64,000 nt of DNA from Lacinutrix sp. Bg11-31 (GTDB lineage Bacteria; Bacteroidota; Bacteroidia; Flavobacteriales; Flavobacteriaceae), in NCBI RefSeq assembly GCF_002831665.1, contig NZ_CP025118.1, positions 744,001 to 808,000 of the forward strand. The letters run 5' to 3'. The notes under the pieces are model-generated. The model did no database searches. It was given only the letters and a program-made list of their open reading frames with translations, and was not told the origin of the DNA. The position numbers were made by a program, and so were the translations under genes. Positions 45,018 through 52,641 of the stretch are shown here, in pieces (the stretch's first letter is position 1; every line of letters begins with the position of its first letter).

Positions 45018-45045
45018 TTGTCATTCTGCGCTACGACGCAGAATC
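45018..45045. repeat. REP-like palindrome, left arm around the GIY-YIG remnant
   Basis: A 28-base sequence with internal hairpin ATTCTGCG / CGCAGAAT. It is the exact inverse of 45356-45383, on the other side of the nuclease remnant. Confidence 0.9.
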
Positions 45046-45056
45046 CATTATTTAAA

Positions 45057-45347
45057 ATGAAAGGAAATCATCATTAATATTATATGTATATTCTATCAAT
45101 TAATTAAAAAGGTACACTATATATTGGAATGACTAATAATCTTAGAAAGAAGAATGTTCGAGTATAAAAACATGCTTTATACTCAAAATATGGATTAAAT
45201 ATACTCATTTATTTTGGACAGTTTCAATATGTAAACGATGCCATAAAAAGAGAAAAGCAACTTAAGAATTGGAATAGAAGCTGGAAAATAGAATTAATAG
45301 AAAAAGATAATAAAAATTGGAATGATTTATCTTTCGATTGGAATTAA
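45057..45347 (+). pseudogene. Dead GIY-YIG (URI-type) nuclease gene
   Basis: In one frame the sequence reads YYMYILSIN, stop, KGTLYIGMTNNLRKK, then after a second stop KHALYSKYGLNILIYFGQFQ, NDAIKREKQLKNWNRSWKIE and NWNDLSFDWN, stop. These are the successive motifs of small GIY-YIG/URI nucleases of Bacteroidota (YILxxx, LYIGxTNNL, AIKREKQLKxW). At least two in-frame stops and a shifted segment after NNLRKK inactivate it. It is bracketed exactly by inverted 28-base repeats, so the unit may once have been mobile. Confidence 0.85.
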
Positions 45348-45355
45348 TAAAAGAA

Positions 45356-45383
45356 GATTCTGCGTCGTAGCGCAGAATGACAA
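45356..45383. repeat. REP-like palindrome, right arm around the GIY-YIG remnant
   Basis: Exact inverse of 45018-45045. It contains the first possible ATG (45377) of the downstream gene, which argues that this ATG is not the original start. Confidence 0.9.
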
Positions 45384-45394
45384 AACAAAAAAAT

Positions 45395-45916
45395 ATGACA
45401 ATAGAAATAATATTATTTATCGCCTCAATTCTTTTTGGAATTGTATTGTATTGGAGAGAATCGAAATCTAATAAAGTATATAGTTTCTTTAATAAACTAT
45501 TTTATTCCGAAGAGCTTCAAATGAAACCAGGAAGTAAAAAAGGCTTTCTGTATCAGCAATCTTTTTTAATGCGCTTGGTTTATATTGGCGTTTTATTTTT
45601 ATTAGGAATAGTAATAATTCGATTTATTATACCAATTGATGTTTATACCATCCAATTATTTATAGCAAGTATTTCTGGTACTTTAGTAGGAACGTATTTG
45701 GCTAATTTTGTATTTAAATCATCTGAAGTTTTAGACGAGAAAAGTGACTCTTTTGTAGATGTTGTAAAAGATACAGTAGAAAAAGGAAAAGACTTTATTA
45801 AAGATCTAGAAACAAAAGATACTGAGGCTATAGAAGAAGCAAAAAAAGAAATTAAAGAACCAGAAGCTCCAAAAAAGAGTGCAAGACAGCGTTTAAAAGA
45901 TAAAGGACATTTGTAA
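45395..45916 (+). CDS. Small membrane protein, sixth gene of the 38-48 kb locus
   Basis: About 173 residues with three membrane helices (IEIILFIASILFGIVLYW; FLMRLVYIGVLFLLGIVIIR; then VYTIQLFIASISGTLVGTYL) and a charged, helical cytosolic tail (DVVKDTVEKGKDFIKDLETK) ending in a basic RQRLKDKGHL. The ATG at 45395 is preferred because the upstream one lies in a repeat. It could be the membrane anchor for the ATPase/coiled-coil proteins, with its helical tail as contact; this is inference. Confidence 0.7.
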   Translation: MTIEIILFIASILFGIVLYWRESKSNKVYSFFNKLFYSEELQMKPGSKKGFLYQQSFLMRLVYIGVLFLLGIVIIRFIIPIDVYTIQLFIASISGTLVGTYLANFVFKSSEVLDEKSDSFVDVVKDTVEKGKDFIKDLETKDTEAIEEAKKEIKEPEAPKKSARQRLKDKGHL

Positions 45917-45920
45917 TGTC

Positions 45921-45993
45921 TGTCATTCCTGCGAAAGCAGGAATCTAAATAAAATATAGAATTAACTAAAAGATATTCCTGTTTTCGCAGGAA
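45921..45993. repeat. Inverted pair of REP-like palindromes, copies C and C'
   Basis: TCATTCCTGCGAAAGCAGGA (copy C, 45921-45945) and an inverted, slightly diverged copy (C', 45971-45993, ATTCCTGTTTTCGCAGGAA) fill the gap before the 46000 gene. Confidence 0.75.
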
Positions 45994-45999
45994 AAAATT

Positions 46000-47751
46000 A
46001 TGATAAAAAACTACTGGAATAAAGGCGGGAAACAAAAAAGAACAGTCATCATTTTAAGTCTAATAATAATTGGTTTATTATTCTTTATGCGTGACGATTA
46101 CCAACCAGCGTTACTATTTGTTAGAAAATTTATATTCATAATATTACTTTGTGGATTGGTATTATTCTTTGGATTAAGAGCGTTTAGAAAGCAAGCCTCT
46201 ACGGGAAAACGTATTTTTATGCTAGCCATTATGGCTGTGTTTTTTGGAGCATTATATTTTGTGGGATGGAAAATGGAATTATACGATTACATGAAAACGT
46301 ATAACGTATTTAACGATTTAAATAAAGTTAATATTTCTGAATTGCCATTAACGCAAAATGAACGTATTCAGCCATTAAAAAATATTCATTCTATGGGAAA
46401 TGAAAGTGTTGGTGAAACTAAAGATGTTTCATTACCACATTTAGTTAGAATAGATGGAGAGAATAAATGGACAATGGCAATCCAGCCTACAGAAAAATAC
46501 TACTGGCAAGGTATGCGAGATAATACCGAAGAAGTGTTTTCTGTATCGAGTACAACACCTTTTCCGCGCTTTTCTAGTGAAAATAGAATTCCAGTAACAT
46601 TTGCCATTGGAGAGTCGTTAAAATTTAGCAGAAACACTTACAATGCTGTTGTACAGCGTTTTAATATGTGGATGCTTGTTAATTACGAGCCAAGCGATAC
46701 GTTTTATATGAAAAACGACACAGGCCAATGGGTAGAAGTTGTTAGTTTAATAAAATGGAAAGGCTTCTTTTTTCCTTACCCATCTTTTGGAGGTGTTATG
46801 ATAATTGAAAATGGTGAACACAATACTAGCGATTATTTTGAGCGTATTACCATTGGAAAAGGAAAATATATAGCTCCAGACGAAATGAAAAACTTTCCAT
46901 TTTTAACAAAGCAAAATACTTTAGCAGAGAAAATATCGCGTTTACAGGCAGAATCTTTAAAGTTTTTAGGTGGATTTAGTGACCCATTACCTTGGAATAT
47001 GGAAACAGCAGTTAAGATTCCAGATTTGGCAGATGATCAAAACCAACAACCATTTGTAACCGATTTTAATTTTGAAGACACTAAAGTAGGTGCATACAGT
47101 GGTTTATACCATTGGTTTGGTTTAGAGCCAGTAGGAGATGAGCGTACAAGTCTAACTTTCAGTGTTTTTGTTCCTGCAGATGGTACAGACAAACTATATT
47201 ACTACGACCATGCAGCTAAAAAGCAAGGTTACGCAGGAGTTTCGGCAATGCCGTTAAAAGTAATAGAATCGCGTAAAGAGTTTGATTGGTCTGTAAATAA
47301 ACCAGTAGAATTTAGACCATATATAAAAGATATTGCAGGACGTAGAAGATTATTTTTCTTAGGGACTATTGCTGCTATTAGAGAAGGTTCAGATGCTTTT
47401 GATGGTTCTGCAACGCCAGATTTAGCCATAATTGATAGCGAATATCGCGATGTTGTTTGGATAGATGTTAAACACCCAAGTGGTTGGGAAAAAGAAATTT
47501 ATAACCAATTAGGAGAGGCTTGGCGTTCTAGCGAAGGTATTGGTAAGTATTTTGTTGAAGACACAAAAATTATTGATGTTGTTGGAGATAGTATTCTAGA
47601 TTTTAAAGTTGACCCATTAGTTGTTGAGGAAGAGGTTGAAGAGTCTGTAGAATCTTTACAACGTAAAGTAGATTCTATCAAAAATTTTAATAAATCTGAA
47701 GAAATTAAACGTTTAAAACGAGAGCTAGATTCTTTAAAGAGCCTGAATTAA
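46000..47751 (+). CDS. Membrane-anchored protein with a large extracytoplasmic domain, seventh gene of the locus
   Basis: A 583-residue protein. Three membrane helices lie in the first 90 residues (TVIILSLIIIGLLFF; FIFIILLCGLVLFFG; IFMLAIMAVFFGALYFVGW). A region of about 440 residues follows, probably outside the cytoplasm, rich in Trp and aromatic residues (LPHLVRIDGENKWTMAIQP; KWKGFFFPYPSFGGVM; AYSGLYHWFGLEPVGDE). It ends in a coiled coil (VEESVESLQRKVDSIKNFNK). No known domain is recognised. It is the last gene of the co-directional locus; a role as envelope sensor or effector of the cytosolic ATPase is a guess. Confidence 0.75.
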   Translation: MIKNYWNKGGKQKRTVIILSLIIIGLLFFMRDDYQPALLFVRKFIFIILLCGLVLFFGLRAFRKQASTGKRIFMLAIMAVFFGALYFVGWKMELYDYMKTYNVFNDLNKVNISELPLTQNERIQPLKNIHSMGNESVGETKDVSLPHLVRIDGENKWTMAIQPTEKYYWQGMRDNTEEVFSVSSTTPFPRFSSENRIPVTFAIGESLKFSRNTYNAVVQRFNMWMLVNYEPSDTFYMKNDTGQWVEVVSLIKWKGFFFPYPSFGGVMIIENGEHNTSDYFERITIGKGKYIAPDEMKNFPFLTKQNTLAEKISRLQAESLKFLGGFSDPLPWNMETAVKIPDLADDQNQQPFVTDFNFEDTKVGAYSGLYHWFGLEPVGDERTSLTFSVFVPADGTDKLYYYDHAAKKQGYAGVSAMPLKVIESRKEFDWSVNKPVEFRPYIKDIAGRRRLFFLGTIAAIREGSDAFDGSATPDLAIIDSEYRDVVWIDVKHPSGWEKEIYNQLGEAWRSSEGIGKYFVEDTKIIDVVGDSILDFKVDPLVVEEEVEESVESLQRKVDSIKNFNKSEEIKRLKRELDSLKSLN

Positions 47752-47754
47752 TAT

Positions 47755-47820
47755 TTAATAGTAAGATTAATAATAAATTAACTAATTTTACGGCCGCTAT
47801 TTACTATTAATCGTACCCTA
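47755..47820. repeat. Inverted repeat in the gap before the beta-propeller gene
   Basis: TTAATAGTAA (47755-47764) and TTACTATTAA (47811-47820) are exact inverses, with a CGGCCG palindrome between them. No T run follows, so it is not a standard terminator; it may be regulatory. Confidence 0.4.
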
Positions 47821-47832
47821 ACTAATATTATT

Positions 47833-48885
47833 ATGAAACAAATTTACGTACTTACATCATTACTGATGCTTTTTACTATGTCTTTAATTGCTCAAACTAC
47901 TGTTGTTACAACAGGTGTTGCAGACCCATACAGACTAGAACTTGCTGGAAACAATTTATACATTTCAGAGTTTAACAATGGAGTAATCTCTGTTTTAAAC
48001 ATTAATGCTTCATTACCAACAACTAAGTCAAGTGTTATTTCTGGATTAGACCAACCTATGGGTATAGCTATTAAAGATGATTTTATTTATATAGCAGAAT
48101 CTGGTGCAAATAAAATTTCAAAGTTTGATACTACTTCTCCTTCACCAGTTTTAATAGATGTTGTTACTGGTTTAAATGTACCTTCTGGTTTAGTATTTGT
48201 TGGAAACGATTTATATTTTGCTGAGTTAGCAGGAAATAAAATTTCTAAAGTAGATGTAACTGTGGCTTCACCAGCAGTAACCCTAATTAAAACAGGCCTA
48301 TCTTCTCCTTTTGATATAGAGAATAGTGGAACAGATCTGTTTATTGCAGAATCGAGTGTAAATAAGGTGTCTAAAATAGATATTTCTACTGCTGCGTATA
48401 CAAAAACAGATGTAGTTACAGGTTTAAGTTATCCAGTAGCTTTGGCTCTAAATGGAACCGATTTACATATTGCAGAATATTTTGCAAATAAAGTATCTAA
48501 AATTGATGTTACTAATCCAACTCCTATAGCTACAGACGTTGTAAGTTCATTAGCTACACCAATTGGTTTAGTCTCTAATATGGGTAGTCTTTTTATTGCT
48601 GAATTTGATGCTAATAAAATTTCAAGATTTGATTTTCCTACTTTATCTACAAGCAATTTTAATTTGCAACCAGATTTTAAAGTTTATCCTAATCCTTCAA
48701 GAGGTTTTATTAGTGTTTCAGGATTAAAAACGACTACAAACTATACTATTTATAATAGTTTAGGAGCAGAAATAATGAAAGGTAATATTTCTGAAAATCA
48801 GAAAATTGATATTCAAAATTTAAGTAACGATTTGTACTTTTTGAATTTAAATAATGGAAATACTTTTAAGTTTTTAAGGCAGTAA
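47833..48885 (+). CDS. Secreted six-bladed beta-propeller protein with T9SS sorting domain
   Basis: A 350-residue exported protein. After the signal peptide (MKQIYVLTSLLMLFTMSLIAQ) come six NHL/SMP-30-like repeats of about 45 residues; each has the pattern GL..P.GL....N.LYIAE...NKISKFD, for example DDFIYIAESGANKISKFD and NDLYFAELAGNKISKVD. The C-terminus is a type A sorting domain (FKVYPNPSRGFISVSG, then a final NTFKFLRQ), so it should be exported by type IX secretion. Ligand unknown. Confidence 0.85.
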   Translation: MKQIYVLTSLLMLFTMSLIAQTTVVTTGVADPYRLELAGNNLYISEFNNGVISVLNINASLPTTKSSVISGLDQPMGIAIKDDFIYIAESGANKISKFDTTSPSPVLIDVVTGLNVPSGLVFVGNDLYFAELAGNKISKVDVTVASPAVTLIKTGLSSPFDIENSGTDLFIAESSVNKVSKIDISTAAYTKTDVVTGLSYPVALALNGTDLHIAEYFANKVSKIDVTNPTPIATDVVSSLATPIGLVSNMGSLFIAEFDANKISRFDFPTLSTSNFNLQPDFKVYPNPSRGFISVSGLKTTTNYTIYNSLGAEIMKGNISENQKIDIQNLSNDLYFLNLNNGNTFKFLRQ

Positions 48886-48905
48886 GCTTAGATGAATTAT
48901 AAATA

Positions 48906-48939
48906 AAAAAGCACTAAAGTTTTCTTTAGTGCTTTTTTT
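48906..48939 (+). terminator. Terminator of the beta-propeller gene
   Basis: AAGCACTAAAG pairs with CTTTAGTGCTT around TTTT, followed by a T run. Confidence 0.9.
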
Positions 48940-48983
48940 GTAGCTAATATTAGCAAAAACAGACCTATATATAAAGTAACATT

Positions 48984-49459
48984 ATGGCTGGTTACATGGG
49001 TTTTGGTATGCAAAGTTGGTCTATAAGAGAAAATTAAGAAATCCTTTTTCTAAACGCGGAAAAGTGCCAACACATTCCTCATTGCCATTATACTCTAGAG
49101 TGTTTAAATTGTAGCGTTCTGTAAAGAAGAATAAAAAACAAAATACGATATTAACATTGCTTATTATACTCTCTCTATTAATTCTTGGTGTTCTTATTTT
49201 TAGTAATATTTTTAAATATGAAAAGCAGCATAAAGAGTTTGTAAGCGAAATGAGCATATTAAAAATCAAGAAGGATTTATATTCTTATTGAATTCTGGAA
49301 AGGAAAGGTTGAATGCTAATAATTTTTCAGGAGCTTATTCCGAGTTTGTTTTGGCTTATTATTAATCCTAACAATGAAGAAGTAGTAAGATTGTTAGAAG
49401 AAACTTCTAATGTTTTATGTAAAACGGATAAAAAGTATTGTAATAGAAGTGAGTTATAA
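48984..49459 (+). pseudogene. Multiply disrupted gene of a small TM protein with TPR-like end
   Basis: Successive frames of the plus strand read as one protein: MAGYMGFGMQSW (from 48984); then RKLRNPFSKRGKVPTHSSLP and LYSRVFKL ending at a TAG; then a membrane helix TILTLLIILSLLILGVLIFS and KYEKQHKEFVSEMSILK; then, after a shift, GFIFLLNSGKERLNANNFSG; and finally NPNNEEVVRLLEETSNVLCK to a stop at 49457-49459. At least three frameshifts and one nonsense codon separate the pieces. The C-terminal part resembles a tetratricopeptide repeat. The gene is dead, unless errors are in the assembly. Confidence 0.7.
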
Positions 49460-49461
49460 AC

Positions 49462-49935
49462 TTACGGCTTATCTAAAAAATACTCCATCTTTATATCACT
49501 ACGTTTATAAGGAGAATTATATTCTAATTCTATCTCTACAAAACCAAATTTTCTATATAAATAAATTGCATTTTCGAGCTTTGTACTAGAATAGAGTAGT
49601 AGCCTATTAAATTGTGTTGTTTTTGCATAAGCAATGCAATGATCTAACAATTGCTGACCAATTTTTAATCCTCTATGCTCAGGAGATACTGCCATTTTAG
49701 TGAGTTCGTAAGCATCTTGTTTAGGCAATGGTATTAAAGCATAAGTACCAACTATAGTGCTGTTTAGTTTAGCAAAAAAGATGAATCCTCCTTTGTTAAT
49801 GATGTGTTTTTCTGGATTAGAAAGCACTTCTTCATCATAAGGCTCCACATAGAAAAAGTTTTTTAGCCATTCTATATTTAGGTTGTAAAAGTCTTTTGAA
49901 TACGTATTATTGAAAGGAATAATGTTAATGTCCAT
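49462..49935 (-). CDS. GNAT-family N-acetyltransferase
   Basis: A 157-residue acetyl-CoA-dependent acyltransferase. The acetyl-CoA loop (motif A) is visible as MAVSPEHRGLKIGQQLLDHC, and motif B as NAIYLYRKFGFVEIE. The substrate cannot be predicted. Its start overlaps the end of hutG by 11 bases (49925-49935), so it is co-transcribed with hutG. Confidence 0.9.
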   Translation of the reverse strand: MDINIIPFNNTYSKDFYNLNIEWLKNFFYVEPYDEEVLSNPEKHIINKGGFIFFAKLNSTIVGTYALIPLPKQDAYELTKMAVSPEHRGLKIGQQLLDHCIAYAKTTQFNRLLLYSSTKLENAIYLYRKFGFVEIELEYNSPYKRSDIKMEYFLDKP

Positions 49936-50947
49936 TAGCTCTAATAAAATCTGTTATTAAATAAGTAATTAATTTACCAACTTGAGTTGCTGTCTTCTTT
50001 TTTGGAGCAGCTTCACAAATATGAAGATATTGAGCAGACGAATGGCTTCCAAAAAAATGAACAAATTGTCTAGCTTGATTTACCGAAAAACCTGATGGTG
50101 TTTGTGCACTACTAGGTACATTTGCAATAGCATCGCAATCTATTTCTATACCAAAAGCACCTTTAGAAACATATCTTAGTGCTTCTTTCATTTCAGATTT
50201 AAATTTTAAAGTTTTTTCAACTTCAATAGCTTCAAATGTATTGTATTTAATACTGTTTTCTGCATTTAGAGTTTCGTCTAAAATACTTTGCGATGTATAG
50301 TTTTTATGTATTCCGAATATAAAATAACGATTAAGGAATCCTTCCGCGAAAGCGTAACTAAAACCATTACCACTATGTCTGCCTTCTAGTGCACGAAAAT
50401 CGGTATGTGCATCGAAATTTACAACGTTTATTTTCTTGTTTAAAGCTAGCGATGTGCCTTTAATATTGCCATAAGCGTTGTTGTGTCCTCCTCCAATTAC
50501 AATTGGAATTTTACCAGATTTTACAATGTTGTAAATAAGATCACTTACTTCTTTATCAATTTCAGAGACTAATGCTCTGGCTTTTTTAACGTGTTTTATA
50601 TTATTTTGATTCCATTTAGAGAGTTGTTCTTGCTCTTCGGAAAAATCTAAATAACCTAAAACACACAGTTTATTGGCATGATTAAGATCGCTATTTTGTG
50701 TATTTAACAAAACTTTAAGTGCAGCATCCCAAGCATTGCAAGTTCCTGATTTACCGTAGTTTGCAAACACGCCAACGTCTTCGGGCAAACCAATTAATAC
50801 ATACTTGACGTCTAAATTTATTAAGTCGTCGTATATGTTTGTAATTGATGGCAATACAATTATTTGCTCTCCAAACTTAGACTCACCAGAACGTGTAATA
50901 ACAAGTTCTTCGATTTTAGATTTGGACATTAAAACAAGTTTACTCAT
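49925..50947 (-). CDS. hutG: Formimidoylglutamase (arginase family)
   Basis: A 340-residue ureohydrolase-fold enzyme. The Mn ligands lie in GGGHNNAYG, NFDAHTDFRALEGRHSG and EIDCDAIANVP, the usual three sites of the arginase family. The neighbourhood contains hutI, so formimidoylglutamate hydrolysis in histidine breakdown is the most likely activity, though arginase or agmatinase activity is not excluded. hutU and hutH are not in the window. Confidence 0.88.
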   Translation of the reverse strand: MSKLVLMSKSKIEELVITRSGESKFGEQIIVLPSITNIYDDLINLDVKYVLIGLPEDVGVFANYGKSGTCNAWDAALKVLLNTQNSDLNHANKLCVLGYLDFSEEQEQLSKWNQNNIKHVKKARALVSEIDKEVSDLIYNIVKSGKIPIVIGGGHNNAYGNIKGTSLALNKKINVVNFDAHTDFRALEGRHSGNGFSYAFAEGFLNRYFIFGIHKNYTSQSILDETLNAENSIKYNTFEAIEVEKTLKFKSEMKEALRYVSKGAFGIEIDCDAIANVPSSAQTPSGFSVNQARQFVHFFGSHSSAQYLHICEAAPKKKTATQVGKLITYLITDFIRANGH

Positions 50948-51026
50948 AACGTATCGATGCGTTTAAAAGAATAAAATTAATGTTTTAAAAAGTAAATACA
51001 ATGTATTATATCAAATAAAAAAGAAA

Positions 51027-51034
51027 TAAATTTG
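51027..51034 (+). promoter_or_regulatory. Putative -7 box upstream of the 51056 gene
   Basis: TAAATTTG fits TAnnTTTG, 21 bases before the ATG. No -33 TTG at the usual spacing. Confidence 0.35.
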
Positions 51035-51055
51035 AACCCTTAAAACAAAATAATT

Positions 51056-51943
51056 ATGACAAACAACACAGCAAGCAGAGGCTTAAAAGTCGCTTTAGGA
51101 ATTGCAATAGCTTTATTTATAGGCTTAGGCGTATTTTCATCTTCTTTATATAAAGAGAAGCAGGAAAATGAAAAAGTTTTAATTAGTGAAAAAACAAAAG
51201 TATTAAAGGAGTTAAACCAAATGGCAACGCAATACGATGTTGCTATGAGTGAAAACAATGTAGTTAATCAAAATTTAGTGGAAGCTAAAGAGCGTATTCA
51301 AGGTTTAATAGATTCTTTGAAAGTGTCTGAAAACAACATAAAAAGTTTATGGAAATACAAAAAGAAGTATTTAGCATTACAGGATGAAATGAATTATATT
51401 TTATCTGAAAATGATAAGCTTAAAGTGGAAAACCAGATGCTAGCTACTAGTTTAGATAGTACTAAAATTCAATTAGTAGAGCGTACTATGTTTACAGATT
51501 CTCTTTTAGTACAAAATATAGCTTTAGCAGATGTTGTTGAGAGCGCAGCAGTATTATCTGCTAACAGTATGAAGGCTTTTGGTGTTTTAGAACGTTCCTC
51601 TGGAAAACAAATACCAATGGAAAAGGCAAGTAGAAGCGATAAAATAAAAATTTGTTTTACGGTTGCTAAAAACAAATTAGTGGAAGCTGGAGATAAAGAA
51701 TTATTTGTTCAAGTTATAGATCCTAAAAATAATATTTTAGGCTCTAATGAACAAGTTGTCTTTGGAGAAGAAACTTTAAACTATAGCTTAATTAGTAAGT
51801 TTAATTATGAGAACCAAAGCTTACCAATTTGCGAATACATTTCTAAGAAAGATAAGAAAGACGATTTTGAAAAAGGAATGTATAAAGTTAATGTTTTCAA
51901 CGGTAAAGAGTTAATTACAAGTACGCAGTTCTCAATGAGATAA
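51056..51943 (+). CDS. Membrane-anchored coiled-coil protein of unknown function
   Basis: A 295-residue protein with one N-terminal membrane helix (about 10-28, VALGIAIALFIGLGVFSSSL), a coiled coil from about 35 to 150 and a C-terminal beta-rich domain (SDKIKICFTVAKNKLVEAGD; KMYKVNVFNGKELITS-like end). Similar proteins are often loosely annotated as chromosome-segregation-like because of the coiled coil; I see no support for that. It faces away from hutG and towards the hutI operon and has its own terminator. Confidence 0.7.
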   Translation: MTNNTASRGLKVALGIAIALFIGLGVFSSSLYKEKQENEKVLISEKTKVLKELNQMATQYDVAMSENNVVNQNLVEAKERIQGLIDSLKVSENNIKSLWKYKKKYLALQDEMNYILSENDKLKVENQMLATSLDSTKIQLVERTMFTDSLLVQNIALADVVESAAVLSANSMKAFGVLERSSGKQIPMEKASRSDKIKICFTVAKNKLVEAGDKELFVQVIDPKNNILGSNEQVVFGEETLNYSLISKFNYENQSLPICEYISKKDKKDDFEKGMYKVNVFNGKELITSTQFSMR

Positions 51944-51963
51944 GAGCGGTTTTTTAAGATATT

Positions 51964-52000
51964 TTAAAGCCTGAAAGTAAAAACTTTCAGGCTTTTTTGT
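51964..52000 (+). terminator. Terminator of the 51056 gene
   Basis: AAGCCTGAAAG pairs with CTTTCAGGCTT around TAAAAA, followed by TTTT. Confidence 0.9.
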
Positions 52001-52003
52001 TTA

Positions 52004-52064
52004 TCATTCCTGCGAAGGCAGGAATCCACTCTTAAATTATAGATTCCTGCCTTCGCAGGAATGA
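52004..52064. repeat. Inverted pair of REP-like palindromes, copies D1 and D2
   Basis: TCATTCCTGCGAAGGCAGGA (D1, 52004-52027) and its inverse (D2, 52041-52064) are separated by about 13 bases, a BIME-like arrangement, between two convergent genes. Confidence 0.85.
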
Positions 52065-52071
52065 CAATAAG

Positions 52072-52641
52072 CTATGTGCTTAAAGCAGCAATACAGAGTT
52101 CACGAATATGCCAAATGTCTTCAAATTTGTGATTTAGATTGTCATTTAAAAGCCATTGTTTTATATAGTTTTTATGAAATTCTATTTTGAAATCTCCAAT
52201 GTCGTTGGGAAGTATTTCTGTTTCTACTAATAGAACGTTTTTAAAAGATTCGCCAGAAGTTGTACTTCTAGTAATATCTAAAGTAGTGTTGTTAATTTTT
52301 AAATAAGTGTGCGCTTCAGGAATATACTCTAGGTTATTTTGTTGTAAAACGTCTCCAACTCCTTTTGTATTAGAGTTATTCATTTTATATATACCGATAA
52401 AGAGCAGTACTTTGTCTTGGTTGTTTTCTATGGCAACCTGCTTTAAAAAAGCATGTTTTGTTGAGCAAGTGCCTTTGTTTTCTTTTAAAACTGAAACATA
52501 ATCGCTTCGGTTTTTAGTTCTTCCGTATGGTAGCTTTTTAATATGGTTGCAAAGCGAAAGGAAATCGTTTAAATTATTCGCTTTAGATAGCTTAGAACAA
52601 GGCAATTCACTTTCAATCTTAAAATTAAATTTGGACACCAT
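52072..52641 (-). CDS. Transglutaminase-like (cysteine-protease fold) protein
   Basis: A 189-residue soluble protein with a possible transglutaminase triad: Cys in ENKGTCSTKHAFL, His in EAHTYLKIN and Asp in TTLDITRST, in the right order and spacing. No signal peptide. Substrate unknown. Its start overlaps the hutI stop by 17 bases, so it is translated from the hutI mRNA. Any link to histidine catabolism is unproven. Confidence 0.72.
   Translation of the reverse strand: MVSKFNFKIESELPCSKLSKANNLNDFLSLCNHIKKLPYGRTKNRSDYVSVLKENKGTCSTKHAFLKQVAIENNQDKVLLFIGIYKMNNSNTKGVGDVLQQNNLEYIPEAHTYLKINNTTLDITRSTTSGESFKNVLLVETEILPNDIGDFKIEFHKNYIKQWLLNDNLNHKFEDIWHIRELCIAALST

Noticed and set aside
49021..49269. 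82-codon minus-strand frame
   Set aside because: Antisense of the disrupted gene at 48984-49459, whose plus-strand reading makes a coherent protein.
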